Origin: an uncultured Collinsella sp.
GTDB taxonomy: Bacteria > Actinomycetota > Coriobacteriia > Coriobacteriales > Coriobacteriaceae
Assembly (NCBI GenBank): GCA_900544225.1
Contig: UQUD01000059.1
Coordinates: 1-11,826, forward strand
Reading direction: 5' to 3'
Length of the DNA stretch: 11,826 nucleotides
The translations under genes and the position numbers were made by a program. The notes below the pieces were generated by a model, which worked only from the letters and a program-made list of their open reading frames with translations, was not told the DNA's origin and did no database searches. Shown here one piece after another: positions 1 to 5,604 of this stretch. Each line of letters opens with the position of its first letter. The first letter of the stretch is position 1.

Positions 1-45
1 GGTGCTAGCGAATAGGCAAGCCGGCCTTTTGGGCGCATTAACTCA

Positions 46-82
46 ATCGGGGCGCAGAATACCGTTCTGCGCCCCGATTTTT
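46..82 (+). terminator. Rho-independent terminator
   Basis: A perfect 14-bp inverted repeat (46-59 paired with 65-78, arm ATCGGGGCGCAGAA) closes a 5-base loop and is followed by a T run at 78-82. The T tract lies on the plus-strand side, so it should end a plus-strand transcript that enters from the left of the window. It also sits 26 bases past the stop of the minus-strand gene at 108-422 and may help stop that transcript, although the minus-side tail (TTGAG) is poor in T. Confidence 0.88.
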
Positions 83-107
83 ACCTTAGCCCGAACACCG
101 TTATCGG

Positions 108-422
108 CTACATCACCATGTTCAGCGCATTCACGAACTCCTGAGCTTGGGAGCGGCTGCTCAGACTAAAGACACAGGCAGTCAACAGCCTGTTACGTAG
201 GAAAACGTCGCGACCCTTGATCCTGCTGACCCCCGTGATGTCCTTAAGGTAGACAATCTCGGTGTGCTTGCCGCCAAAAATGCCCTTCTTGAGTACCTCA
301 ATGCGGTTAGGGTAGATCTTGACGTCTTTAAACCTACCCGAACCTTTGTCCTGGAACAGCAGCGTGTTGTTGTCCATACGCGTCACTGCCGTGGGGTTCG
401 CTAAAACTGTCTCTATGGTCAC
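108..422 (-). CDS. Small bacterial PH-like domain protein
   Basis: This encodes 104 residues with no signal peptide or membrane segment, so the protein is presumably cytoplasmic. From about residue 20 the pattern is that of a compact bacterial PH-like fold: alternating short strands (LLFQDKGSGRF, VKIYPNRIEVLKKG, HTEIVYLKDITGVSRIKG, ACVFSL) ending in a single C-terminal helix (SQAQEFVNALNMV). Small free-standing PH-like proteins of this size are common in Gram-positive bacteria, mostly without a known ligand. The start is GTG (420-422) with only a weak ribosome site. The internal ATG (375-377, Met16) would drop the N-terminal tail and keep the domain. The gene is divergent from the decayed locus at 467-1034. 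Its G+C content is lower than that of the core genes on the right, which fits an accessory origin. The fold call is by strand pattern only and the function is unknown. Confidence 0.72.
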   Translation of the reverse strand: MTIETVLANPTAVTRMDNNTLLFQDKGSGRFKDVKIYPNRIEVLKKGIFGGKHTEIVYLKDITGVSRIKGRDVFLRNRLLTACVFSLSSRSQAQEFVNALNMVM

Positions 423-466
423 ATTTTAGTCACTTCGGGAATCCTGCACGAAGGCGCTAAGCGACA

Positions 467-568
467 TTGAAATTCGAGTCCGCGCGAGGCTTTAAGATAG
501 GCATGATTAGCCGCATCGATGCGACTGGCAATGCTTCTAGGAGTACGCCTCGTATTATTCGCCATTAG
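467..568 (+). CDS. Short ORF, possible remnant ahead of the HicB-like gene
   Basis: A plus-strand frame is open from 461 to the TAG at 566-568. Read from the TTG at 467 it gives 33 residues, including KFESARGFKIGMISRIDA; an ATG at 503 would give only 21. Its stop codon overlaps the strong Shine-Dalgarno (569-575) of the HicB-like gene that follows, which is the spacing expected of two cistrons in one operon. I do not recognise the sequence, and it lacks the usual HicA toxin landmarks (the GSH motif and GTLRSIL-type C-terminal helix). It could be a small peptide, the 3' remnant of a lost partner gene, or chance. Confidence 0.25.
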   Translation: MKFESARGFKIGMISRIDATGNASRSTPRIIRH

Positions 569-583
569 AGGAGGTCTTTCCTG
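569..583 (+). promoter_or_regulatory. Strong Shine-Dalgarno in front of a CTG codon
   Basis: AGGAGGT (569-575) is a near-perfect ribosome site. Five bases later (581-583) stands CTG where an ATG would be expected. The frame from that CTG encodes VYAWEFEF, the normal beginning of this HicB-like family. No ATG, GTG or TTG in this frame lies at a usable distance. Either CTG initiates weakly or the start has been lost by mutation. Confidence 0.6.
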
Positions 584-1034
584 GTTTACGCATGGGAATT
601 CGAGTTCTTTGATTCGGACGGCGTTATCAACGCTGTGCCATGTGGCTCGCTGAGCGGAGGTGGAACGTTCGGATCCGACCTAAACGACGCCGTCGAAAGC
701 GCCGCTGATTTTCTCGCATGCATGGTCGATGACCACCTAATGGGCGGCGTTGACCATGCATGCGCCGAACTTTGGCCACGAGCCGCAGCGCGGTGGCAAG
801 ATTATCGCCGTGGCCGTCAGTCGCGAACTCAACGATATCCCCTCCGTCCACGCAGCGGATGCCGCGCGCATGCTTGGCGTTAGCTCGGCAAGAGTATCGC
901 AACTTATAAATGCTGAACTGTTGGATTCATGAAAGGATGGCACCAAGCGCATGGTGTCCAAATCTTCCATCGAGGCACGACTCGCCGACGCTCCAAAGGC
1001 AGGGCGCCCAAAAGAGGTCCCTATTGCTGTATAA
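581..1034 (+). pseudogene. Broken HicB-like antitoxin / HTH protein
   Basis: When pieced together the gene encodes about 150 residues. The N-terminal half is HicB-like (YAWEFEFFDSDGVINAVP, then SGGGTFGSDLNDAVESAADF), the fold that binds the toxin in HicAB systems. The C-terminal half is an excisionase-like helix-turn-helix (ADAARMLGVSSARVSQLINA) ending in SSIEARLADAPKAGRP. Three lesions are visible: CTG at 581 replaces a normal start; the frame steps by one base near 749 (codons end at 748 and resume at 750, within GGCGGCGTTGACC); and TGA at 930-932 interrupts LLDS-KDGTKRMV, where relatives would be expected to carry Trp (TGG). The same frame then runs to TAA at 1032-1034. No HicA toxin is visible upstream. 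The family call comes from motif recognition. The reconstruction from overlapping frames is direct. Sequencing error could explain one lesion but hardly all three. Confidence 0.8.
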
Positions 1035-1057
1035 AGCAATAGCGTTGCGGGTTTTTT
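1021..1057 (+). terminator. Possible terminator after the HicB-like gene
   Basis: CTATTGCT (1021-1028) pairs perfectly with AGCAATAG (1035-1042) across a 6-base loop, overlapping the end of the broken gene. A six-T run follows at 1052-1057. Nine bases separate the stem from the T run, which is more than a canonical terminator has. A short alternative stem (GCAA 1036-1039 with TTGC 1045-1048) would bring the T run closer. Confidence 0.4.
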
Positions 1058-1060
1058 CAT

Positions 1061-1079
1061 TTGTCAGATTAGCTGACAA
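1061..1079. repeat. 7-bp inverted repeat upstream of the ADP-ribosylglycohydrolase
   Basis: TTGTCAG (1061-1067) and CTGACAA (1073-1079) are perfect inverted arms around ATTAG. The element lies about 100 bases before the ATG at 1178 and five bases before a second, longer inverted repeat. It could be a protein-binding site or a small hairpin. No T tract follows. Confidence 0.5.
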
Positions 1080-1084
1080 GCTCT

Positions 1085-1117
1085 CCCAATTCGGGACTCA
1101 CTGCGTCCCGAATTGGG
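1085..1117. repeat. 13-bp perfect inverted repeat in the leader of the ADP-ribosylglycohydrolase
   Basis: CCCAATTCGGGAC (1085-1097) and GTCCCGAATTGGG (1105-1117) pair perfectly across a 7-base loop (TCACTGC). Its position 60 bases before the ATG at 1178 fits an operator, an mRNA leader hairpin or a T-less terminator separating this gene from the broken antitoxin gene. CTGGACAC follows, so it is not a standard intrinsic terminator on the plus strand. Confidence 0.7.
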
Positions 1118-1177
1118 CTGGACACATTGCCGCAGGTAGCCGCGCATCCTCAATCCAAAGTACGAGAGGTGTTTCCC

Positions 1178-2095
1178 ATGGCAGACATCAATCAGGCCAT
1201 CACCGAAAGCGCACCTAAAGTGCGTTCTGCCGAGGACATGGCCGCACGACGCAAGAGCGATTCAGAGGGATTTCGGCTCATCTCGCCAGCGCCCCCTACA
1301 ACGAAACGTGGGCATACGTCGAAACCAGCGCTACGCGGCTGCATTTACGGGCTTGCCGTCGGCGACGCGCTGGGCGTTCCTTACGAGTTTAGGCCCCGCG
1401 GCACGTTCAAATGCACGGACATGATCGGCTACGGCACGCATGGGCAGCCCGCCGGCACCTGGAGCGATGACACGTCCATGACGCTTGCTACCTGTGACTC
1501 GATTAGGGAGCTCGGGCATATCGACACCGCAGACATGCGCGACAAGTTCGTACGCTGGATTGCCCGTGGCGAGTATACGATCGACGGCGTTTTCGATTAC
1601 GGCGGCACGACCGCCCGCGCTTTGCACACCGGCAAAGGAGGCTCCGGCGAGCGCGACAACGGCAACGGATCGCTCATGCGCATCGCTCCCCTAGCGTTCA
1701 CCGATGCGACGGACAACGAGATCCGCGAGGTCTCGGCAATCACGCACGCCCACAGAACATCAACCGATGCATGCATCATATTTGTTGAGCTGATGAGGAA
1801 TGTGATGAACGGCGCGCTCCCCTCGCGGGCACTCCATCTGAAAGGCGTGCCTGAGCAGGAAATCAGGTCAGGTGGCTTCGTGCGCGACACGCTTAAGGCA
1901 GCCACCTGGTGCTTCGTCAACACTACCAGCTACGAAGATTGCGTGCTTGTCGCCGTCAACCTGGGCGACGACACCGATACCACCGCAGCCGTTGCCGGCG
2001 CCCTCGCCGGCACGGTATACGGCATCGACGCAATTCCGCAGGAGTGGACCGACGCCTTGCGCGGTAAAGAGCTGATAGAGCAGTGTTTGTTTTAG
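1178..2095 (+). CDS. ADP-ribosylglycohydrolase (DraG/ARH family)
   Basis: This 305-residue protein belongs to the ADP-ribosylglycohydrolase superfamily, which removes ADP-ribose from proteins, nucleic acids or small molecules using two bound metal ions. The diagnostic blocks are in order: GCIYGLAVGDALGVPYEF (54-71), the first metal loop TWSDDTS (94-100), DNGNGSLMRIAPLAF (160-174), the helix THAHRTSTDA, and the second metal loop NLGDDTDTTAAVAGALAG (261-278). The paired Asp residues and Thr expected for metal binding are present in both loops, so the enzyme should be active. About 50 residues precede the catalytic domain (MADINQAITESAPKV and a Pro/Thr-rich linker), longer than usual. The ATG at 1178 is chosen over the upstream TTG at 1127 because AGAGGTG (1165-1171) lies six bases before it. 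No ADP-ribosyltransferase or macrodomain gene is in the window, so the substrate cannot be inferred. A small gene follows 35 bases downstream. Confidence 0.93.
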   Translation: MADINQAITESAPKVRSAEDMAARRKSDSEGFRLISPAPPTTKRGHTSKPALRGCIYGLAVGDALGVPYEFRPRGTFKCTDMIGYGTHGQPAGTWSDDTSMTLATCDSIRELGHIDTADMRDKFVRWIARGEYTIDGVFDYGGTTARALHTGKGGSGERDNGNGSLMRIAPLAFTDATDNEIREVSAITHAHRTSTDACIIFVELMRNVMNGALPSRALHLKGVPEQEIRSGGFVRDTLKAATWCFVNTTSYEDCVLVAVNLGDDTDTTAAVAGALAGTVYGIDAIPQEWTDALRGKELIEQCLF

Positions 2096-2120
2096 GGCGC
2101 ACTTACGATAGAAACTGACC

Positions 2121-2133
2121 AGGAGGCACCACG
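2121..2133 (+). promoter_or_regulatory. Shine-Dalgarno directing to an ACG codon
   Basis: AGGAGG (2121-2126) stands four bases before ACG (2131-2133). The frame opened by that ACG continues without a stop into the small protein ending at 2352. The first usable ordinary start, GTG at 2167, has no comparable ribosome site. The original start was therefore probably ATG at 2131, now ACG. Confidence 0.6.
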
Positions 2134-2352
2134 GAAAGAAAGATCGCAAATATAGACGAGTTCCAAGTGGACGAAAACGGGATTCCGCTATTTCCAGCAG
2201 GACTGAAGGAAGAAGCCAACCTCTATGTTCTCCCCGACGGGCGTTACCTCCCCTGCGGGGTCTACCGAACCGAAGATGGCGGCTCACTCATTTATGAGCC
2301 ATCCGGGCTCAGCTTCTTCGGGCAGATGCTTGCTCAATTCAAAGAGTGCTAG
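2131..2352 (+). CDS. Small hypothetical protein downstream of the ADP-ribosylglycohydrolase
   Basis: Read from the ACG at 2131 the product is 73 residues, beginning (M)ERKIANIDEFQVDENG. Read from the GTG at 2167 it is 61 residues. The ribosome site at 2121-2126 supports the longer form. ACG is a very inefficient start in known bacteria, so the gene may be poorly expressed or newly damaged. The product is soluble and mildly acidic, with short strand-like segments (ANLYVLPDGRYLPCGVYR, then GGSLIYEPSG) and a terminal helix SFFGQMLAQFKEC; no family is recognised. It lies 35 bases after the hydrolase stop with no terminator between, so co-transcription and a related role are likely but are inference only. 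Confidence 0.6.
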   Translation, partial: TERKIANIDEFQVDENGIPLFPAGLKEEANLYVLPDGRYLPCGVYRTEDGGSLIYEPSGLSFFGQMLAQFKEC

Positions 2353-2495
2353 GGGTTTGATTGCCCGTTAGATCGACACTGTTCCAAACCATGGAATGGG
2401 CAGGATGTCTCCCACCGCGGCCTGTGAGGTAAAATCTTGACTGCCGCGGAATCCGCCTGCGGGCAACGCTCCGATCTCCGATTGGGGTGAAGCCT

Positions 2496-2588
2496 ATGAA
2501 CTTGTTTCTTGAAATCCTGCGCCTCTCGATGTACGCGACCGGCATTGCCCGGAACCTCTACGCGATCTGGCGGGAATATAAGCAGTAA
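2496..2588 (+). CDS. Possible 30-residue hydrophobic small protein
   Basis: An ATG at 2496 opens 30 codons ending in TAA at 2586-2588. GGGGTGA (2484-2490), a reasonable ribosome site, lies five bases upstream. The peptide starts hydrophobic (MNLFLEILRLSMYATGIA) and ends polar and charged (RNLYAIWREYKQ). That layout resembles membrane-active or type I toxin-like small proteins, but also many chance ORFs. It sits between the small gene ending at 2352 and a hairpin at 2614-2635. I do not recognise a family. Confidence 0.35.
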   Translation: MNLFLEILRLSMYATGIARNLYAIWREYKQ

Positions 2589-2610
2589 CGGATAGCGAAG
2601 GGAGTCATAG

Positions 2611-2635
2611 AAAAGGGCCGGTTGCAGCCGGCCCT
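2611..2635. terminator. Hairpin terminator between convergent units
   Basis: AGGGCCGG (2614-2621) and CCGGCCCT (2628-2635) form an 8-bp G+C-rich stem with a 6-base loop. Read on the minus strand it is followed by TTTCTAT, so it best serves the minus-strand zinc-ribbon gene that ends 220 bases away. It is also 26 bases past the last plus-strand stop (2588), but on that strand it has no T run. The rest of 2589-2854 shows no gene that I can support. Confidence 0.6.
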
Positions 2636-2831
2636 AGACGATAATACCTGCGTTGCCCGCGTCTCCGAAGTTTAAGCGCTGAGGAGCGGGTTCCGCGGCA
2701 CAACCTGATTTTACCCAGTGAGGCAGCTCTTTTGCAGCCGCTCCACTGTTTATTTACATCTGGCACCCTCAAACAATCAGACGGCAGCCCGCACTCCTGA
2801 GAGCCGCCCCATACCCCCGGCCATCACGTTA

Positions 2832-2849
2832 CGGTGCCAACCGGCACCG
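2832..2849 (-). terminator. Small hairpin just past the zinc-ribbon gene
   Basis: CGGTGCC (2832-2838) and GGCACCG (2843-2849) form a 7-bp stem with a 4-base loop, five bases beyond the stop of the minus-strand gene. No T tract follows (TAACGTGA), so it may stabilise the mRNA end rather than terminate. Confidence 0.35.
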
Positions 2850-2854
2850 CTCCC

Positions 2855-4192
2855 CTACTTCCCAAATAGCGCACCCAGCAGGCCGCGACGTTTGGGCTTC
2901 TCCTCTCGGTAGGAACCCTCGACGGCGGCTGCAACCTGGCGCGGTTGCTCGCCGCCTCCACGGCGCACGATCTGGTACAGGAACGGCGATTTAACGTATT
3001 TGACCTCGACGGGCGTGGCGTGCACGGTGCTCTCACCGGACAGATGCAGACTCGGGCTGAGCGGCGCCACAATATGCGTCTCGCGCTTGTCGCTAAACAC
3101 CACCGCGGCCGCGCGGCCCGTCTGGCCGTTTACGGCGATGCGCACCTGCTCGCCGTCGCGGCTATCCGTTGCCGGACGGTCGACAAAGTACACCGGCACC
3201 ATAACTAGGCCGTCCTTGTGCTTGCGGGCCTTGCGCGCCCAGGTGCGGATGCTCTTTTTATTGAGCCCCAGTACAGCCTCGGCGTCGTTGCCCGCAACGT
3301 CGAGCGCCAGCTTATCAATGACCACCTGGTCCTTGGTAGACGCATCGACGGAGACAACGCGAAAGTCACCTTCCTGCATGGCCGGGTCAAACGGCCCAAC
3401 CTTGGCAAAGTCCCACGGCTCCAAAATGCCCATGAGGCGAACGTCCAGGTAGTTTGCCTTGGGGTATGCCCAGTCGAGCACCTCGTAGTACACCAAGGTC
3501 TCCTTGCTCAGGCCCTTGCCTGGGAAGGACGCCATCATGCGCAGGTCCGCCAGCGCCATGGGGAAATAGAAGAGCATCATGTCGTTTTGGATCGCATCTT
3601 CCACGTCGTGCCCGGCAAAGGCTTCCGCATACTGGCGCACCAGCTGCAGTGCGCTGGCACGTGCCTGCTGCGGCGAGATTTCGCAGGGAATACCCTGCCC
3701 AGGTACATACTCCGCACCTACGCCCATGGTCAGGCGCTTGCTAAACGTCCCCGGCTTGAGCAGGTCGGCAATGCCGATCTTGTTGCCGCAGGACGGGCAC
3801 TCAAACACGCGCTGGGTCGACTCGCCCTCAAAGGACGCACCACAGAAGGGGCAAGGAATGCTCACATGCGTGGCCTCTTGGAACTCCTGCGCCGTGCCGC
3901 GATCCTCCCACAGCAGATGTTCCAGAACTGACTGATTGCGCCAGTGCGAATTGAAGAAATACCAGTCCGGGTCCTCCGGGCGCTCGAGTTGCGACACATG
4001 CGTGAGCTTGAGCAGTCCATCCACCACCGTTAGCGGCGTATGGCGAATGCCCAGGGCGCTCTTGGGCTCCCCCGCATCAGCCTGCCACGGAACGACCGTG
4101 CCGCAATAGGCGCACTCAAAGCTGCGCTTAGCCTGGTGCGAGTACATAGGGCCGCCGCAGTTTTGACATTTAATGGCAAACATCTCGTCCAT
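2855..4192 (-). CDS. Double zinc-ribbon protein of unknown function
   Basis: The 445-residue product carries two four-cysteine zinc ribbons: CQNCG...CAYCG (Cys9, 12, 27, 30) and CPFCG...CPSCG (Cys114, 117, 132, 135). A mixed middle region rich in aromatic residues follows, and then a strand-rich segment with VPVYFVDRPATD and VRIAVNGQTGRAA. That VNGQTG pattern is familiar from bacterial TFIIB-type zinc-ribbon proteins often misannotated as PriA-like helicases; no helicase motif is present here. The C-terminus is basic (REEKPKRRGLLGALFGK). The start is the ATG at 4190-4192, because AAGGAGGA lies seven bases before it; an upstream ATG would add 17 residues without a ribosome site. No signal peptide or clear membrane segment is seen. 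The gene is divergent from the CDF transporter. The zinc-binding call is firm and the cellular role is unknown. Confidence 0.85.
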   Translation of the reverse strand: MDEMFAIKCQNCGGPMYSHQAKRSFECAYCGTVVPWQADAGEPKSALGIRHTPLTVVDGLLKLTHVSQLERPEDPDWYFFNSHWRNQSVLEHLLWEDRGTAQEFQEATHVSIPCPFCGASFEGESTQRVFECPSCGNKIGIADLLKPGTFSKRLTMGVGAEYVPGQGIPCEISPQQARASALQLVRQYAEAFAGHDVEDAIQNDMMLFYFPMALADLRMMASFPGKGLSKETLVYYEVLDWAYPKANYLDVRLMGILEPWDFAKVGPFDPAMQEGDFRVVSVDASTKDQVVIDKLALDVAGNDAEAVLGLNKKSIRTWARKARKHKDGLVMVPVYFVDRPATDSRDGEQVRIAVNGQTGRAAAVVFSDKRETHIVAPLSPSLHLSGESTVHATPVEVKYVKSPFLYQIVRRGGGEQPRQVAAAVEGSYREEKPKRRGLLGALFGK

Positions 4193-4371
4193 GGAAACGT
4201 CCTCCTTTGCACAGGGGCTGTCGACATTAAGTATGTCGAGCAAGCAGGCACATGCCCATACCCATGTGGCCCAAAATGGACCACCCAGGCAGACGAGAAG
4301 GCTCGCTCGTTAGCACCGGCAGACTATTGCTGCATTTTCTGAGCATCGGTGCACGGCGCCCCCGCGCGAGC

Positions 4372-4377
4372 TACACT
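4372..4377 (+). promoter_or_regulatory. Candidate -10 element for the CDF transporter gene
   Basis: TACACT lies 33 bases before the ATG at 4411, within GAGCTACACTATCC. There is no convincing -35 hexamer 16-18 bases upstream. Distance and composition fit a sigma-70-type promoter, but the call is weak. Confidence 0.3.
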
Positions 4378-4410
4378 ATCCCCTTAAACATGATTGTGAG
4401 GACGACCGCT

Positions 4411-5592
4411 ATGCTATTTGTAAATCGGCTGGTACATACGCTTGTTCCCGGCAGCGAGAGCGAGCCGGTCGATGCATCTTGCCGCACCAACGCGGGCTTT
4501 TCCGCAAGCCTCGTCTGCATTGGCCTCAACATCACCCTGTGCCTGGCCAAGGGCATCGCGGGCCTGCTCGCCGGCTCCGTCTCCCTCATCGCCGACGCTT
4601 TCAACAACCTCTCCGATGCCTCGAGCAACATTGTGAGCCTGCTCGGTTTCCGCCTTGCCAGCCGCCCGGCAGACGAAGGCCACCCCTATGGTCACGGCCG
4701 CTACGAGTACCTAGCCGGCCTGTTCGTCGCCGTCCTGGTTTGCGCCGTCGGCATCAACCTGATTCTCGAGTCGGTCACCAAGATCATCAAGCCCTTGCCC
4801 ACCGCTTACACGTTTATTTCCCTTGCGGCACTGGCTACGTCCATGCTCGTTAAGCTCTGGATGGCAGCGTTCAACCGCACGCTGGGCGATCGCATCGACT
4901 CGGAGACGCTCATCGCCACGGCGCAGGACTCCAAAAACGACGTCATCACCTCGGGCTCGGTCTTGGTGGCGGCGCTTATTTCGCAGACGACCGGCTTTGA
5001 TCTCGATGGCTGGGCAGGCCTGGGTGTGGGCATCTTCATCTGCATCAGCGGTCTGGGCCTGGTGCGCGACGCCATCAGCCCGTTGCTGGGGCAAGCGCCC
5101 GACCCCAAGCTCGTCCAGGCAATCCGCGACAAGATCATGTCCTATCCGCAGGTCTTGGGCACACACGACCTCATGGTGCACGACTACGGCCCCGGTCGTC
5201 AGTTTGCCAGCGCCCACGTGGAGATGCCCGGCGAGGGCGACGCGTTTGAGCACCACGAGATTCTGGACACCATCGAGCACGACATCAAGCGCCAGATGGG
5301 CATTGGTATCACGCTGCACTGCGACCCCATCGCGACAACCGGCGATGACTTGCGCGGCTGGGTCAAGCGCGGCGTCATGCAGATCGATCCCGCGCTCTCC
5401 ATCCACGATCTGCACGAGCACAACGGGTTCGTTTCGTTTGACCTGGTGCGTCCCGACGGCTTTGACATATCCGACGAAGAGCTGCTGGAGCTCGTCACGC
5501 GCATCGTGCACGAGCGCCGGCCCGATGCCTCATGCGTCGTTACGTTTGACTCGGGCTTTAGCTCGCCCGACCGTCCGGCCGAGCAGCTGTAG
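4411..5592 (+). CDS. Cation diffusion facilitator, probably a manganese exporter
   Basis: This 393-residue inner-membrane transporter of the CDF family exports divalent metal in exchange for protons. The membrane domain has the usual six helices, starting at about residue 30 (SASLVCIGLNITLCLAKGIA). The helix-2 metal motif is NNLSD (Asn65, Asp69) and the helix-5 motif is DSKND (Asp173, Asp177). An acidic DxxxD in helix 5, in place of the HxxxD of zinc and iron members, is the signature of manganese-type CDF proteins. GHPYGHGRYEY (90-100) is the conserved loop after helix 2. A cytoplasmic dimerisation domain follows from about 232, then an extra C-terminal segment of about 80 residues (SIHDLHEHNGFVSFDLV onward). 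Start: GAGGA (4398-4402) is eight bases before the ATG at 4411. An in-frame ATG at 4390 and further upstream codons lack such a site. The metal specificity is inferred. Confidence 0.92.
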   Translation: MLFVNRLVHTLVPGSESEPVDASCRTNAGFSASLVCIGLNITLCLAKGIAGLLAGSVSLIADAFNNLSDASSNIVSLLGFRLASRPADEGHPYGHGRYEYLAGLFVAVLVCAVGINLILESVTKIIKPLPTAYTFISLAALATSMLVKLWMAAFNRTLGDRIDSETLIATAQDSKNDVITSGSVLVAALISQTTGFDLDGWAGLGVGIFICISGLGLVRDAISPLLGQAPDPKLVQAIRDKIMSYPQVLGTHDLMVHDYGPGRQFASAHVEMPGEGDAFEHHEILDTIEHDIKRQMGIGITLHCDPIATTGDDLRGWVKRGVMQIDPALSIHDLHEHNGFVSFDLVRPDGFDISDEELLELVTRIVHERRPDASCVVTFDSGFSSPDRPAEQL

Positions 5593-5604
5593 TCTGCTTA
5601 ACAG

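Noticed and set aside
423..568. HicA toxin gene upstream of the HicB-like relic
   Set aside because: No frame shows the HicA GSH motif or its C-terminal helix; the region is too short for an intact toxin.
1085..1117. 13-bp inverted repeat as an intrinsic terminator
   Set aside because: CTGGACAC follows on the plus strand and no T run is present on either side; kept as a repeat of unknown role.
2415..2449. Two CCGCGG sites 23 bases apart as a regulatory pair
   Set aside because: A six-base palindrome occurring twice in G+C-rich DNA is expected by chance, and nothing else supports a function.
2640..2831. Possible RNA gene in the convergent gap
   Set aside because: No cloverleaf, T-loop or other RNA hallmark could be built; only short imperfect stems are present.
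3218..3931. 237-codon plus-strand frame opposite the zinc-ribbon gene
   Set aside because: The minus-strand frame has the cysteine ribbons and a good ribosome site. The plus-strand frame has neither.
4711..5511. 266-codon minus-strand frame opposite the CDF transporter
   Set aside because: It is a shadow of the CDF gene, rich in Asp, Val and Gly as expected of a complement frame, with no motif.
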